From UBA4719 sp038249115 (GTDB lineage: Bacteria > Actinomycetota > Actinomycetes > Actinomycetales > Dermatophilaceae): a stretch of DNA of 10,677 nucleotides. The stretch is from the NCBI GenBank assembly GCA_038249115.1, contig JBBRWQ010000105.1, positions 1 through 10,677 of the forward strand, in the 5' to 3' direction. Below, one piece after another: positions 1 to 6,254 of this stretch (positions are counted from its first letter, which is position 1; every line of letters starts with the position of its first letter). The notes under the pieces were generated by a model. That model was given only the letters and a program-made list of their open reading frames with translations, had not been told where the DNA came from and ran no database searches. A program made the position numbers and the translations under genes.

Positions 1-6
1 CCAGAC

Positions 7-570
7 ATGCACATCTCTGCCCCGGAAGAAGCGATCGCCGAGGCGCTCCGGGCTATCGGTGATGCCCGGCCACTATGTGGCACAACGACTGTCGTAGCCG
101 TTGACGGTCCTAGCGGAGCGGGCAAGACGGACTTCGCCGCCGCCCTGGCTGGTCGCATACCCAGCGCCCACATTCTGCACATGGACGACCTGTATCCCGG
201 CTGGGACGGGCTGGACCAGGCCGTCGCCGACCTGCATGACCAGATCCTGGCCCCGATCGCCCGAGGCGAGCAGGCGTCATACCGGCGATGGGACTGGGAG
301 CACGACCGGTATGCGGGGTGGCACACCCTGCCCACAGCTGCCCTGCTGCTTGTCGAGGGTGTGGGCTCAGGCGCGGGAAAGGGCGCGGAGCTGGAGTCGA
401 TGCTCATCTGGCTCGAGGCCGACCGCGACGTCCGCTTCCAGCGAGGTGCGGAGCGGGATGGCGAGACGTTTATCCCTCACTGGAAACGCTGGGCCGTCCA
501 GGAGGATGCTCTCTTCCTGGCCGATGCGACACGCGACCGTGCTGACCTCATCATCAACACCACCCGATGA
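7..570 (+). CDS. Uridine kinase-like P-loop nucleoside/nucleotide kinase
   Basis: A 187-residue cytoplasmic P-loop NTPase. The Walker A loop GPSGAGKT is at residues 34-41, after a hydrophobic strand (VVAVD). A second conserved block, HMDDLYPGWDGL, at about 58-69 has the acidic pair that uridine kinases and related enzymes place near the phosphate acceptor. A strand ending LLLVEGVG near residue 115 and a basic, Trp-rich segment (about 150-165) complete the fold. The length suits small actinobacterial proteins annotated as uridine kinase or (d)CMP kinase. The phosphate acceptor cannot be told from sequence: a nucleoside, a nucleotide or another small hydroxyl compound are all possible. The ATG lies only 6 bases from the window edge, so an upstream start or ribosome binding site cannot be excluded. 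It is followed after 55 bases by an MFS gene on the same strand. The kinase fold is secure and the substrate is not. Confidence 0.8.
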   Translation: MHISAPEEAIAEALRAIGDARPLCGTTTVVAVDGPSGAGKTDFAAALAGRIPSAHILHMDDLYPGWDGLDQAVADLHDQILAPIARGEQASYRRWDWEHDRYAGWHTLPTAALLLVEGVGSGAGKGAELESMLIWLEADRDVRFQRGAERDGETFIPHWKRWAVQEDALFLADATRDRADLIINTTR

Positions 571-582
571 CATTGGTTCACG

Positions 583-597
583 CGGACCACTGGTCCG
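583..597. promoter_or_regulatory. 15-base palindrome upstream of the MFS gene, possible operator
   Basis: CGGACCA-C-TGGTCCG is a perfect inverted repeat with 7-base arms around a single C, in the 55-base gap between the kinase stop and the proposed MFS start (29 bases from its left edge to that start). The single-base centre suits a DNA site for a dimeric regulator better than an RNA hairpin. Read as RNA it could still form a 5-bp stem with a 5-base loop, but no T-run follows, so it is not a good intrinsic terminator. No regulator gene is visible nearby. The palindrome is seen directly; its role is inferred. Confidence 0.35.
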
Positions 598-625
598 GGC
601 GGCATACGACCAGAACGGCTGAGTC

Positions 626-1846
626 TTGACGACTTCTGCGCCCGCCGACGGCCGGTCCGGCAACACGGTCAACCTGCCGCCGGTCTGGCTCATGGCGCTG
701 GCGCTGGTCGCTGTCGCGGCGAACCTGCGAACCGCCATTGCCAGCGTCCCCCCTCTGACCAGGACCATCGCCGCCGAGCTTGACCTGTCCAACGCGTGGA
801 TCGGCGCTGTCACCACCCTGCCGGTGCTCTGCATGGGTCTCATGGCGCCTGCTGCACAACGCATCGGCACGCGCATCGGCGCCGCCGTCTCGGTTCAGAT
901 CGCGATGATCGCGGTATTCGTCGGCGTGCTGTTGCGATCGTGGGGCGACCAGCTCTGGGCGCTGTACGCCGGCACGCTCGTGGCCGGATTCGGTATCGCC
1001 GTGGCCAGCGCACTGCTCCCCCGCCTGGTCAAAGCGGTGTTTCCACCGGAGCGCACTGGGACGATCACGGGTCTCTACATGTTCGCCATGATGGGCGGGG
1101 CTGCGGCTTCATCCGCGTTGTCCGTGCCCCTCGCCGCACGTCTCGGATCCTGGCAAGGCTCCCTCGCGTCCTGGAGCATTCTTGCAGCGGTCGGCGCGCT
1201 TGCCTGGGCGCCGATGGCGCTGCGGCTCTCGAGATACCAGGCGGCCAATCCCGTTGCGGCCACAAGCCATGGACTGCCCTGGCGACACCGGACAGCGTGG
1301 CTCGTCGCGGCCTACCTCGCAGTTCAGTCCTGGCAGTTCTACTCGAGCCTGGCGTGGATCGCTCCGTCGTATGTCGCCCGAGGCTGGGATCCCACGACAG
1401 CTGGCTACCTGTTGTCGGCGTTCGGCGGCGCCCAGCTGGTCTCGGGTCTGCTCGGACCGATGCTCACCGACAAGGTGCACGACCACCGGTTCCTGTTAAT
1501 GCCGGCCGGCGGACTGGGACTGGTGGGCATGCTCGGCTTGCTCGTGGCACCCGATGCCGCAGCCTGGGTGTGGGTCTGCATGCTCGGGCTGGGGCAGGGC
1601 GCGGCTTTCTCGCTGGCCCTCGTGTTGCTCGTGGACTACGCGCAAACCCCGGCAGGCAGTGGGCGACTGACCGCAATGGCTTTCTTCGTGAGCTACACGA
1701 TCGCGTCGTTCGGGCCCGCTGTCACCGGGGCGCTACACGACCTGACCGGCGACTTCCGCGTGGTCTGGCTGCTGCTGGCCCTCATGATGCTGGTTCAGAT
1801 AGCCCTGGCGATGCAGGTCAAGCCGGGACGCCCCAAGGTGCCCTGA
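626..1846 (+). CDS. MFS permease, CynX/NimT-type
   Basis: An integral membrane transporter of 406 residues, the usual MFS length, with about 12 hydrophobic segments. The first helix contains NLR at 33-35, followed by PPLTRTIAAEL, an N-terminal pattern characteristic of the cyanate/2-nitroimidazole (CynX/NimT) branch of the superfamily. Motif-A-like loops occur after helix 2 (about 74-85, with QRIGTRIG) and in the second half (about 277-288, GPMLTDKVHDHR), consistent with the internal twofold repeat. The substrate cannot be predicted; members of this branch move small, often anionic or amphiphilic compounds. The proposed start is a TTG with a weak upstream site. The first in-frame ATG (692, residue 23) would cut into helix 1, so TTG is preferred but not certain. 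Codon 291 (1496-1498) is TTA, rare in such DNA. The gene lies 55 bases after the kinase and its stop abuts the stop of the opposing PH-domain gene. Confidence 0.82.
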   Translation: MTTSAPADGRSGNTVNLPPVWLMALALVAVAANLRTAIASVPPLTRTIAAELDLSNAWIGAVTTLPVLCMGLMAPAAQRIGTRIGAAVSVQIAMIAVFVGVLLRSWGDQLWALYAGTLVAGFGIAVASALLPRLVKAVFPPERTGTITGLYMFAMMGGAAASSALSVPLAARLGSWQGSLASWSILAAVGALAWAPMALRLSRYQAANPVAATSHGLPWRHRTAWLVAAYLAVQSWQFYSSLAWIAPSYVARGWDPTTAGYLLSAFGGAQLVSGLLGPMLTDKVHDHRFLLMPAGGLGLVGMLGLLVAPDAAAWVWVCMLGLGQGAAFSLALVLLVDYAQTPAGSGRLTAMAFFVSYTIASFGPAVTGALHDLTGDFRVVWLLLALMMLVQIALAMQVKPGRPKVP

Positions 1847-2320
1847 CTAGCGTGGCCCACCGTGGACCTGGACCAGCGCCGACAAACGCGCCGCCTCGGC
1901 TCTGCCCGACGCACCATCCGCCTTCTGGATCGCCATGACCGCAACGGTATCGGTGTCGTCGAGGTCCACGGTCACCCACGGCGCGCCTCCGCTGAACTGG
2001 ACGCGGACGATCTGCGCCCACTCAAGCTCTCGTGTCGTGACCAGGTTGCGGATCACCAGACCCTGGGGCGACGCGACCGCCCGGATCGAGGCGTAGCGCC
2101 ACAGCACCCCTGCCACAGCGACCCCGCAGAGAACCAGGAGCAGCCTGTCGGCGAGATCCCAGCCACCGTAGAGCGGATCCGCTTTCGGCAGCGAGAAAGC
2201 TCCGCCGGTGAAGATCAGCAACGACAACGCTGACATGACCAGTGCGACCCGCCGCCCTCGTCGCGGACGGAATACGGCATAGGGGTCGGGCCGGTCCCGG
2301 CCATCGGCCGTGCTGGACAT
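1847..2320 (-). CDS. Small membrane protein with bacterial PH domain
   Basis: A 157-residue protein. Residues 1-24 are polar and basic. Two hydrophobic helices (about 25-44 and 59-75) form a hairpin in the membrane. Residues about 78-150 make a beta-rich domain of the bacterial PH type, with an IRNLVTTRELEWAQI stretch followed by alternating strands (VTVDLDD, VAVMAIQ). Such proteins commonly follow hisG in actinobacteria, but I know of no biochemical function. The start is chosen from the junction: the hisG stop TGA and this ATG share one base (TGATG on the minus strand), implying translational coupling. The reading frame is open for another 58 codons upstream, but that stretch lies wholly inside hisG and does not resemble the family. 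The stop codon abuts the stop of the converging MFS gene with no base between them. Confidence 0.78.
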   Translation of the reverse strand: MSSTADGRDRPDPYAVFRPRRGRRVALVMSALSLLIFTGGAFSLPKADPLYGGWDLADRLLLVLCGVAVAGVLWRYASIRAVASPQGLVIRNLVTTRELEWAQIVRVQFSGGAPWVTVDLDDTDTVAVMAIQKADGASGRAEAARLSALVQVHGGPR

Positions 2321-3165
2321 CAGATCCGGCAGGCCGCGATGTCGGTGACCAGGATGGCGCGCGCCCCAAGGTCGTAGAGCTCGTCCATCACCTGGTTCGT
2401 GCTGTACCGCGGCACCATCGCACGCACGGCGACATAGCCCTTGTCGTGCAGGGGTGACACGGTTGGAGATTCCAAACCCGGGGTGAGTGCGCACGCCTGC
2501 TCGACCAGCTCAACCCGCACGTCATAGTCCATCATCACGTAGCTGCGCGCGGTAATCACGCCCTGCAGGCGGCGGGCCAGGATGTCGAGCGAGCCCTGAG
2601 CCAGGGCGTCCGAGCGCTGGATCAAGACCGCCTCGCTGCGCAGGATCGGGTCACCGAAGACCTCAAGTCCCTGCTGCCGCAGCGTCGTTCCGGTCTCGAC
2701 GACGTCCGCGATAACGTCCGCGACCCCTAGCGTGATGGCTGTCTCGACCGCGCCGTCGAGCCGAACGACATCGGCCTCGACGCCGTGCTCGGCCAGATAG
2801 GCAGACACCAGGCCGTCGTAGCTGGTGGCGACCCGCTTGCCCTGGATGTCCGTGACGCTCTTGGCAACTCCCGGTTTCGCGGCAAAGCGGAAGGTTGAGG
2901 CGGCAAAACCGAGCGACATCGACTCGACCGCGGCGGCGCCAGAGTCCAGCAGGAGGTCGCGGCCGGTGATGCCGCCATCGAGAGTGCCCGAGCCGACGTA
3001 CACCGCGATGTCACGTGGGCGCAGGAAGAAGAACTCGATGTCCTGGTCGACATCGATCAGCACGAGCTCTTTGGGGTCTCGTCGGCCCCGATAGCCCGCC
3101 TCATGCAGCATCTCGGCAGCGGCCAGGGACAGAGAACCCTTGTTGGGCACGGCGATTCGTAACAT
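2320..3165 (-). CDS. hisG: ATP phosphoribosyltransferase, long form
   Basis: Catalyses the first committed step of histidine synthesis, ATP plus PRPP to phosphoribosyl-ATP, in the cytoplasm. At 281 residues it is the long, self-sufficient form that does not need HisZ. The N-terminus MLRIAVPNKGSLS is diagnostic. The PRPP-binding loop is DVVETGTTLR at about 154-163. The C-terminal part from about residue 208 to the end is the ACT-like regulatory domain that binds histidine for feedback inhibition in known long-form enzymes. The ATG has a good ribosome binding site (AAGGA on the minus strand at 3174-3178, 8 bases before the start). Codon 2 is TTA, unusual for this genome. It lies 53 bases after hisE and overlaps the next gene by one base. 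No other his genes are in the window. Confidence 0.96.
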   Translation of the reverse strand: MLRIAVPNKGSLSLAAAEMLHEAGYRGRRDPKELVLIDVDQDIEFFFLRPRDIAVYVGSGTLDGGITGRDLLLDSGAAAVESMSLGFAASTFRFAAKPGVAKSVTDIQGKRVATSYDGLVSAYLAEHGVEADVVRLDGAVETAITLGVADVIADVVETGTTLRQQGLEVFGDPILRSEAVLIQRSDALAQGSLDILARRLQGVITARSYVMMDYDVRVELVEQACALTPGLESPTVSPLHDKGYVAVRAMVPRYSTNQVMDELYDLGARAILVTDIAACRI

Positions 3166-3194
3166 GGATGCGGTCCTTGCGTAGAGAACGGGCG

Positions 3195-3230
3195 CTCGGG
3201 TCAGAGGTGGGTCTCGGGTCAGAGGTGGGT
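3195..3230. repeat. Perfect 18-base tandem duplication over the hisE stop codon
   Basis: Two exact copies of an 18-base unit lie back to back at 3195-3212 and 3213-3230. The second copy on the plus strand contains the last three sense codons and the TGA of hisE. Because 18 is a multiple of three, the first copy repeats those codons and the stop in the same frame 18 bases downstream. Reading through the hisE TGA would add only Pro-Glu-Thr-His-Leu before the next TGA. This looks like a recent slippage or duplication event with no effect on the protein. Confidence 0.9.
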
Positions 3231-3491
3231 GTAGACGTCGTCGAGAGAGATGTCAGCGGCAATCATCATGACCTGCACGTGATAGAGGAGCTGGCTAATC
3301 TCCTCGGCCGTGCGCTCCTTGCCTTCGTACTCCGCGGCGATCCACACCTCGGCCGCCTCCTCGACGATCTTCTTGCCGATCGCATGGACCCCGGCATCCA
3401 ACGCAGCGACGGTGCCTGACCCCTGCGGGCGCGTCGCAGCCTTGTCTGTCAGTTCGGCGTACAACTGCTCGAAGGTCTTCACGAGGGTCAA
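3219..3491 (-). CDS. hisE: Phosphoribosyl-ATP pyrophosphatase
   Basis: Hydrolyses phosphoribosyl-ATP to phosphoribosyl-AMP and pyrophosphate, the second histidine step, directly after HisG. The 90 residues form an all-alpha MazG-like pyrophosphatase with the metal-binding helices GKKIVEEAAEVW (about 39-50) and EEISQLLYH (about 63-71), and the usual C-terminus SLDDVY. It is the stand-alone form, not fused to HisI. The proposed TTG start is 2 bases after the fbiC stop, suggesting coupled translation. An in-frame GTG three codons later (3480-3482), which would give a protein beginning with KTFEQL after Met, is equally plausible; neither has a clear ribosome binding site. Its last codons and stop lie in an 18-base tandem duplication. 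The function is secure; only the start is in doubt. Confidence 0.93.
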   Translation of the reverse strand: MTLVKTFEQLYAELTDKAATRPQGSGTVAALDAGVHAIGKKIVEEAAEVWIAAEYEGKERTAEEISQLLYHVQVMMIAADISLDDVYTHL

Positions 3492-3493
3492 GG

Positions 3494-6016
3494 TTAACGC
3501 GGCGCGTACGTCGTCGTCCTTTGGCGCACCGGGCGGCCAATTCCCTCAGCGATCGCCCTGAGCTCCTCAACGGTCTTGGCGGAGCCGTGCTCCGACCCGG
3601 CCATCCGGCTGATCGTCTCCTCCATCAAGGTGCCGCCGACGTCGTTGGCTCCACCGCGCAGCATCGAGCGGGTGCCGTCAACACCGAGCTTGACCCATGA
3701 GGTCTGGACGTTGGGGATGCGTCCGTGCAGCATCAAGCGTGCCACGGCGTGGACCGCCCGGTTGTCCCTCATCGTCGGTCCCGGGCGAGCGAGACCGGCC
3801 AGGTAGACGGGCGCATTGGTGTGGATGAAGGGAAGCGGGACGAACTCGGTGAAACCGCCGGTGCGGTCCTGCAACGCGGTGAGAGTGCGCAAGTGACCGA
3901 CCCAGTGCCTCGGGTGGTCGACATGGCCGTACATCATCGTGCTGCTCGACGGGATCCCCAGCTCGTGGGCCGTCGCAACGATCTCGACCCACTGCGCCGA
4001 GGGCAGCTTGCCCTTGGTCAGAACCCACCGGATCTCGTCGTCAAGGATCTCTGCCGCCGTGCCCGGGATCGAGTCAAGTCCGGCGTCCTTGAGCTCCTCG
4101 AGCCAGGCGCGCACCGAGATCCCAGACTTGGCTGATGCGGTCGCGATCTCCATCGGTGAGAACGCATGCACGTGGATTCCGGGCGCGGCCGCCTTCACGG
4201 ACCGGACGATGTCCGCGTATGCCGTCCGCCCCAGCGACGGGTCGATGCCACCTTGCATGCAGACCTCCGTGGCGCCGAGAGCCTGGGCCTCTGCTGCGCG
4301 CTGTCCGACCTGCTCGAGGGACAAGGTGAAGGCGTCGGCGTCGGTCCTGCGCTGGGCGAAGGCGCAGAAGCGGCAGCCGACGTAACAGATGTTGGTGAAG
4401 TTGATGTTGCGGTTGACGACATAGGTGACGTCGTCACCCACGACGTCCCGACGCACGTCGTCGGCCAACGAGGTCACCGCCTCAAGGTCGGCGCCATCGC
4501 AGGTGAGCAACGCCAGGTAGTCGCCGTCGCGCAGGCCGGCCGGGTCATCCTGCGCCCGGAGCAGGGCCGTCCGGACATCGGTGTCGAGGCGCGGTGAGGT
4601 CGTCAGCGCATCCGGCGCGCGGGTCGCGACCTCCGCCCAGCTGCCATAGACCTCGTCGAAGTCACTGCGCCGATCGGCGCTCCTGCCTTCTTGGTCGACG
4701 CCGCGATGGAGGTCGACCCTGCCTCTGCCGGTCCCGCTGAGCTGCATCCCACCATCTGGCTCCTGCCACGGCAGACCCTGTGGGCGGGCATCCGGGTTAG
4801 CCAGGCCGGTCCGCAGATCGGCCAGCGCCCGGACGTGCGGATGCAGCCGTGGGTCGATCCACGGCTCGTCCCGCTGGAGTGCACCGAGGACGTATCGCGC
4901 CCCGGTCGTGAGCCGTTCGGCCAGCCTCAGCCCTGCCTCAAGGGTCCAGCGGGCCAGGTCGTCGATCTCGGGCCAGGGCCGCTCGGGGTTCACGTGGTCC
5001 GGGGTGACGGGCGAGACACCACCCCAGTCATCGACGCCGGCCGCCAGCAGACGCGAAATCTGTTGCGGTTCGGACAGATTCGGCGGCGCCTGCACACTGA
5101 CAGAAGGCCCCAGCAGGAGCCTGGTCACGGCAATCGTGGCAAGGTACTCCTCCTCGCCGAGATCAGGCGCCGAACGCATCGCCGTGTCAGGCTTCGACCG
5201 GAAGTTCTGGATGATGCACTCCTGGATCGAGCCGTACTCACGTGCCACCCGACGGATCGCCAGGATCGAGTCGAGCCGCTCCGGAACCGTCTCTCCGATG
5301 CCGACCAGGATGCCCGTGGTGAACGGGACCCCGATGCGACCTGCGTCCTCAAGCACCCGCAGTCGGATGGCCGGGTCCTTGTCAGGAGAGCCGAAATGGG
5401 CCTGCCCCTGCTCCTCGAAGAGCCTGCGGGATGTGGTCTCGAGCATCATCCCCATGGAGGGGGCAACCGGCTTGAGGCGCTGGAGATCTGACCACGACAT
5501 GACCCCAGGGTTCAGGTGCGGCAGCAGGCCTGTCTCCTCCAGGACCCTGATGGCCATGGCACGGACATAAGCCAACGTGTCGTCATACCCATGGGCATCG
5601 AGCCACTCACGGGCCTCCGGCCAGCGATCCTCGGGGCGGTCTCCGAGGGTGAAGAGCGCCTCCTTGCAGCCCTGCGCCGCGCCCGCGCGAGCAATCTCCA
5701 GGACTTCGTCCGGCGAGAGGTATGCCGCGGGGAGACGGTGGGGGACGGTCACGAAAGTGCAGTAGTGGCAACGGTCCCGACACAGACGGGTCAGCGGGAT
5801 GAAGACCTTGCGCGAGTACGTCACGACGCCGGGCCGGCCGGCTGCCACCATCGTCGCGTCGCGGACACGCGATGAGGCCCCGAACAACGCTTCGAGGTCG
5901 GTGCCACGGGCACCGAGCAGCACCTGAGCCTCTGCCTCGTCGAGAGCCTTGCCATCACCGGCACGCGCGAGGGCGCGGCGCATCGCGTTGTCCGTCAGAA
6001 ACGCAGAGTCAGTCAC
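3494..6016 (-). CDS. fbiC: FO synthase, fused CofG-CofH (7,8-didemethyl-8-hydroxy-5-deazariboflavin synthase)
   Basis: Makes FO, the deazaflavin chromophore of coenzyme F420, from tyrosine and 5-amino-6-ribitylaminouracil, the latter taken from the riboflavin pathway. The 840-residue protein joins two radical-SAM enzymes, the arrangement known as FbiC in actinobacteria and close to the usual length. The first half (about 60-380) is CofG-like, with the iron-sulfur motif CRDRCHYC (Cys79, Cys83, Cys86). The second (about 510-830) is CofH-like, with CYVGCRFC (Cys544, Cys548, Cys551) preceded by NRNINFTNI. A polar, low-complexity linker at about 405-475 joins them. All six cluster cysteines are present, so the enzyme looks intact. 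The start is GTG without a strong ribosome binding site; ATG at residue 12 is an alternative. It is first in a tight run with hisE and hisG, and a palindrome lies 32-45 bases upstream. Confidence 0.95.
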   Translation of the reverse strand: MTDSAFLTDNAMRRALARAGDGKALDEAEAQVLLGARGTDLEALFGASSRVRDATMVAAGRPGVVTYSRKVFIPLTRLCRDRCHYCTFVTVPHRLPAAYLSPDEVLEIARAGAAQGCKEALFTLGDRPEDRWPEAREWLDAHGYDDTLAYVRAMAIRVLEETGLLPHLNPGVMSWSDLQRLKPVAPSMGMMLETTSRRLFEEQGQAHFGSPDKDPAIRLRVLEDAGRIGVPFTTGILVGIGETVPERLDSILAIRRVAREYGSIQECIIQNFRSKPDTAMRSAPDLGEEEYLATIAVTRLLLGPSVSVQAPPNLSEPQQISRLLAAGVDDWGGVSPVTPDHVNPERPWPEIDDLARWTLEAGLRLAERLTTGARYVLGALQRDEPWIDPRLHPHVRALADLRTGLANPDARPQGLPWQEPDGGMQLSGTGRGRVDLHRGVDQEGRSADRRSDFDEVYGSWAEVATRAPDALTTSPRLDTDVRTALLRAQDDPAGLRDGDYLALLTCDGADLEAVTSLADDVRRDVVGDDVTYVVNRNINFTNICYVGCRFCAFAQRRTDADAFTLSLEQVGQRAAEAQALGATEVCMQGGIDPSLGRTAYADIVRSVKAAAPGIHVHAFSPMEIATASAKSGISVRAWLEELKDAGLDSIPGTAAEILDDEIRWVLTKGKLPSAQWVEIVATAHELGIPSSSTMMYGHVDHPRHWVGHLRTLTALQDRTGGFTEFVPLPFIHTNAPVYLAGLARPGPTMRDNRAVHAVARLMLHGRIPNVQTSWVKLGVDGTRSMLRGGANDVGGTLMEETISRMAGSEHGSAKTVEELRAIAEGIGRPVRQRTTTYAPR

Positions 6017-6047
6017 CTGTGCAGGTTACGTGGCTCCCCATCCTCTC

Positions 6048-6061
6048 CACCCGAACGGGTG
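6048..6061. promoter_or_regulatory. 14-base palindrome upstream of fbiC, possible operator
   Basis: CACCCG-AA-CGGGTG is a perfect inverted repeat with 6-base arms and a 2-base centre, 32-45 bases upstream of the fbiC GTG and about 190 bases upstream of the phosphoesterase ATG. Its size and symmetry suit a dimeric repressor or activator site, and its position would overlap an fbiC promoter. No T-run follows on either strand, so it is not a terminator. The site is visible; binding is inferred and the regulator is unknown. Confidence 0.35.
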
Positions 6062-6241
6062 ATACCTGCTCGACCCCGCCACCGGAGGACGAGGCTTCTT
6101 CATCGCTTTGTCGTTCATTTTGGGGAGGTGCGCGCTCGGGTCCGCGTCCATGATGAGTCGACGACCCTGGCCAGGCGACCGCCATGAGCGGGAGATTGCC
6201 CCACCACACTCGCTGTGGACTTGTTCAGACCGCGCCGCGAC

Positions 6242-6248
6242 GAAGGAG
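6242..6248 (+). promoter_or_regulatory. Ribosome binding site fixing the phosphoesterase start
   Basis: GAAGGAG lies 6 bases before the ATG at 6255. It is the strongest Shine-Dalgarno match seen near this frame. Together with the Tat signal that begins at that ATG it rules out the in-frame ATG at 6108, which would place 49 unrelated residues ahead of the signal peptide. Confidence 0.85.
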
Positions 6249-6254
6249 CCTTCA

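Larger units (their letters stand above)
6017..6254. other. Divergent intergenic region between fbiC and the phosphoesterase gene
   Basis: This 238-base gap must hold the promoters for fbiC (leftward) and the phosphoesterase (rightward). I see no convincing -35/-10 pairs, as expected for actinobacterial promoters read by eye. It contains the palindrome at 6048-6061, a 10-base palindrome CCTGGCCAGG at 6166-6175, and the ribosome binding site of the phosphoesterase. Open frames crossing it are short and show no recognisable protein. Confidence 0.6.

Noticed and set aside
367..876. A 169-codon minus-strand open frame across the kinase end and MFS start
   Set aside because: Antisense to two recognisable genes and without any motif.
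2321..2494. 58-codon upstream extension of the PH-domain protein
   Set aside because: Lies wholly within hisG and lacks family resemblance; the TGATG junction gives a better start.
4691..5491. A 266-codon plus-strand open frame inside fbiC
   Set aside because: Antisense to the CofG half of fbiC, which is intact with its cluster cysteines; no motifs or ribosome binding site of its own.
6166..6175. 10-base palindrome CCTGGCCAGG in the divergent region
   Set aside because: Such short GC-rich palindromes are expected by chance in this DNA; nothing else marks it as a site.
6108..6254. 49-residue upstream extension of the phosphoesterase
   Set aside because: The Tat signal and a strong GAAGGAG site both place the start at 6255.
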